Shown here one piece after another: positions 5,187 to 5,896 of a stretch of DNA of 5,896 nucleotides (its first letter is position 1; every line of letters begins with the position of its first letter). Position numbers and translations under genes: made by a program. The notes under the pieces are model-generated. The model did not search any database. It saw nothing but the letters and a program-made list of their open reading frames with translations, and was not told where the DNA came from. Source of the stretch: Halorhodospira sp. (lineage in GTDB: Bacteria; Pseudomonadota; Gammaproteobacteria; Nitrococcales; Halorhodospiraceae); NCBI GenBank assembly GCA_007121755.1, contig SKJZ01000057.1, forward strand, positions 1 through 5,896, given 5' to 3'.

Positions 5187-5896
5187 CGGACCGCCCCCGC
5201 GAGGATGCGCGAGACCAGCTCATCGAAGCCGATCCCGGCGGCGGCCGCGCTCTTGGGCACCAGGGAGTGGTCGGTCATGCCGGGGATGGTGTTCACCTCC
5301 AACAACCACCACGCCCCTTCCCGCGACCGCATCACGTCCACCCGGCCCCAGCCGGACCCGCCGACGGCGCGAAACGCCTCCAGCGCGATCACCCCCAAGT
5401 CGTGTTCGGCATGCGCATCCAGACCGCTGGGGCAGTGGTAACACGTGCTTCCGGCGCGGTATTTGGCGTCGAAATCGTAGAACGTGCGGGGGGTCTCCAG
5501 CCGAATCGACGGCATGGGCGTATCGTCGAGTATGGTCACGGTGTACTCGTCGCCGTCGATCCAGCGCTCCACCAGCACCTCGGTGTCGTAGTCCAACGCC
5601 GTGCGCAGCGCTGGCTCCAAGCCGCCCGCCTCTTCCACGCGGCTCATGCCGATGCTGGAGCCTTCGCGGGCCGGTTTGACGATCAACGGCAATCCCAGCT
5701 CTTCGACAACCCGTCCGGCATCGCCGCTCGCGTCGAGCAGGCGCGCCGGCGGCGTCGGAAGTGCATCGCCGCGCCAAAGCAGCTTGGTCCGCCACTTATC
5801 CATCGCCAACGCGGAGCCGAGCACCCCCGTTCCGGTGTAGGGCACGCCGAGCACCTCCAATGCTCCCTGGATGGTGCCGTCCTCGCCGCCGCGCCC
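5183..5896 (-). CDS. ddlB: D-alanine--D-alanine ligase, 5' end outside the window
   Basis: Ddl joins two D-alanines using ATP, providing the dipeptide that MurF adds to the peptidoglycan precursor. The last 237 residues are present of about 306 in the family. The reading frame is open to the window edge, starting GRGGEDGTIQGAMEVLG. The missing part is the first 60-70 residues of the N-terminal substrate domain. Seen in order are GRGGEDGT, YTGTGVLGSALAMDK, the ATP-grasp segment VKPAREGSSIGMS, the omega-loop region with FDAKYRAGSTCY, GWGRVDVM, and the metal-binding LLEVNTIPGMTDHSLVPK near the C-terminus. All expected active-site signatures for this portion are intact. The Met encoded at 5860 is internal, not the start. 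The stop overlaps the ftsQ start by four bases. Position before ftsQAZ marks it as the dcw-cluster copy, hence ddlB, although the A/B label is a convention. Confidence 0.97.
   Translation of the reverse strand, partial: GRGGEDGTIQGALEVLGVPYTGTGVLGSALAMDKWRTKLLWRGDALPTPPARLLDASGDAGRVVEELGLPLIVKPAREGSSIGMSRVEEAGGLEPALRTALDYDTEVLVERWIDGDEYTVTILDDTPMPSIRLETPRTFYDFDAKYRAGSTCYHCPSGLDAHAEHDLGVIALEAFRAVGGSGWGRVDVMRSREGAWWLLEVNTIPGMTDHSLVPKSAAAAGIGFDELVSRILAGAVR

Noticed and set aside
1..5896. An undescribed multigene system, mobile element, CRISPR array or RNA gene
   Set aside because: Nearly all of the window is occupied by seven recognised housekeeping genes, and the remaining gap is regulatory in character.

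Overview
The window is a minus-strand run of cell-division and envelope genes typical of a Gram-negative gammaproteobacterium with a GC-rich genome. Transcription runs from high to low coordinates: ddlB (5' end outside the window), ftsQ, ftsA, ftsZ, lpxC, gph and the first 43 codons of trpE. The ddl-ftsQ-ftsA-ftsZ-lpxC order is the distal end of the dcw (division and cell wall) cluster. LpxC implies a lipid A outer membrane, and the FtsZ tail matches the gammaproteobacterial form. A lineage such as the Ectothiorhodospiraceae would fit the composition and the compact layout, but that is a guess.

Layout. At 5183-5896 is the C-terminal 237 residues of D-alanine--D-alanine ligase. It overlaps ftsQ (4425-5186) by four bases. 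ftsA (3175-4410) follows after 14 bases and ftsZ (1948-3096) after 77 bases, the latter with a strong ribosome binding site. The only sizeable gap is 1725-1947. It is AT-richer than its surroundings and holds a plausible promoter, a small dyad beside the promoter and a hairpin in the presumed lpxC leader. lpxC (822-1724) is followed with essentially no gap by gph (128-820), which has no possible ATG start. gph overlaps the start of trpE (1-131) by four bases.

The genes supply peptidoglycan precursor (Ddl), the membrane divisome subunit FtsQ, the Z-ring and its membrane anchor (FtsZ, FtsA), and the committed step of lipid A synthesis (LpxC). gph and trpE are metabolic genes (2-phosphoglycolate salvage and tryptophan synthesis). 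They are often adjacent to each other elsewhere, but here they are attached to the end of the dcw cluster.

The most notable observation is an in-frame amber codon (TAG, 90-92 on the minus strand) at codon 14 of trpE, exactly where the family has a conserved tyrosine. Homology continues in the same frame on both sides. ftsA and ftsZ both end in TAG at their normal family C-termini, so general reassignment of amber is unlikely. A nonsense mutation, a sequence error or a downstream restart are the leading explanations. I see no mobile element, CRISPR array, RNA gene or novel multigene system.
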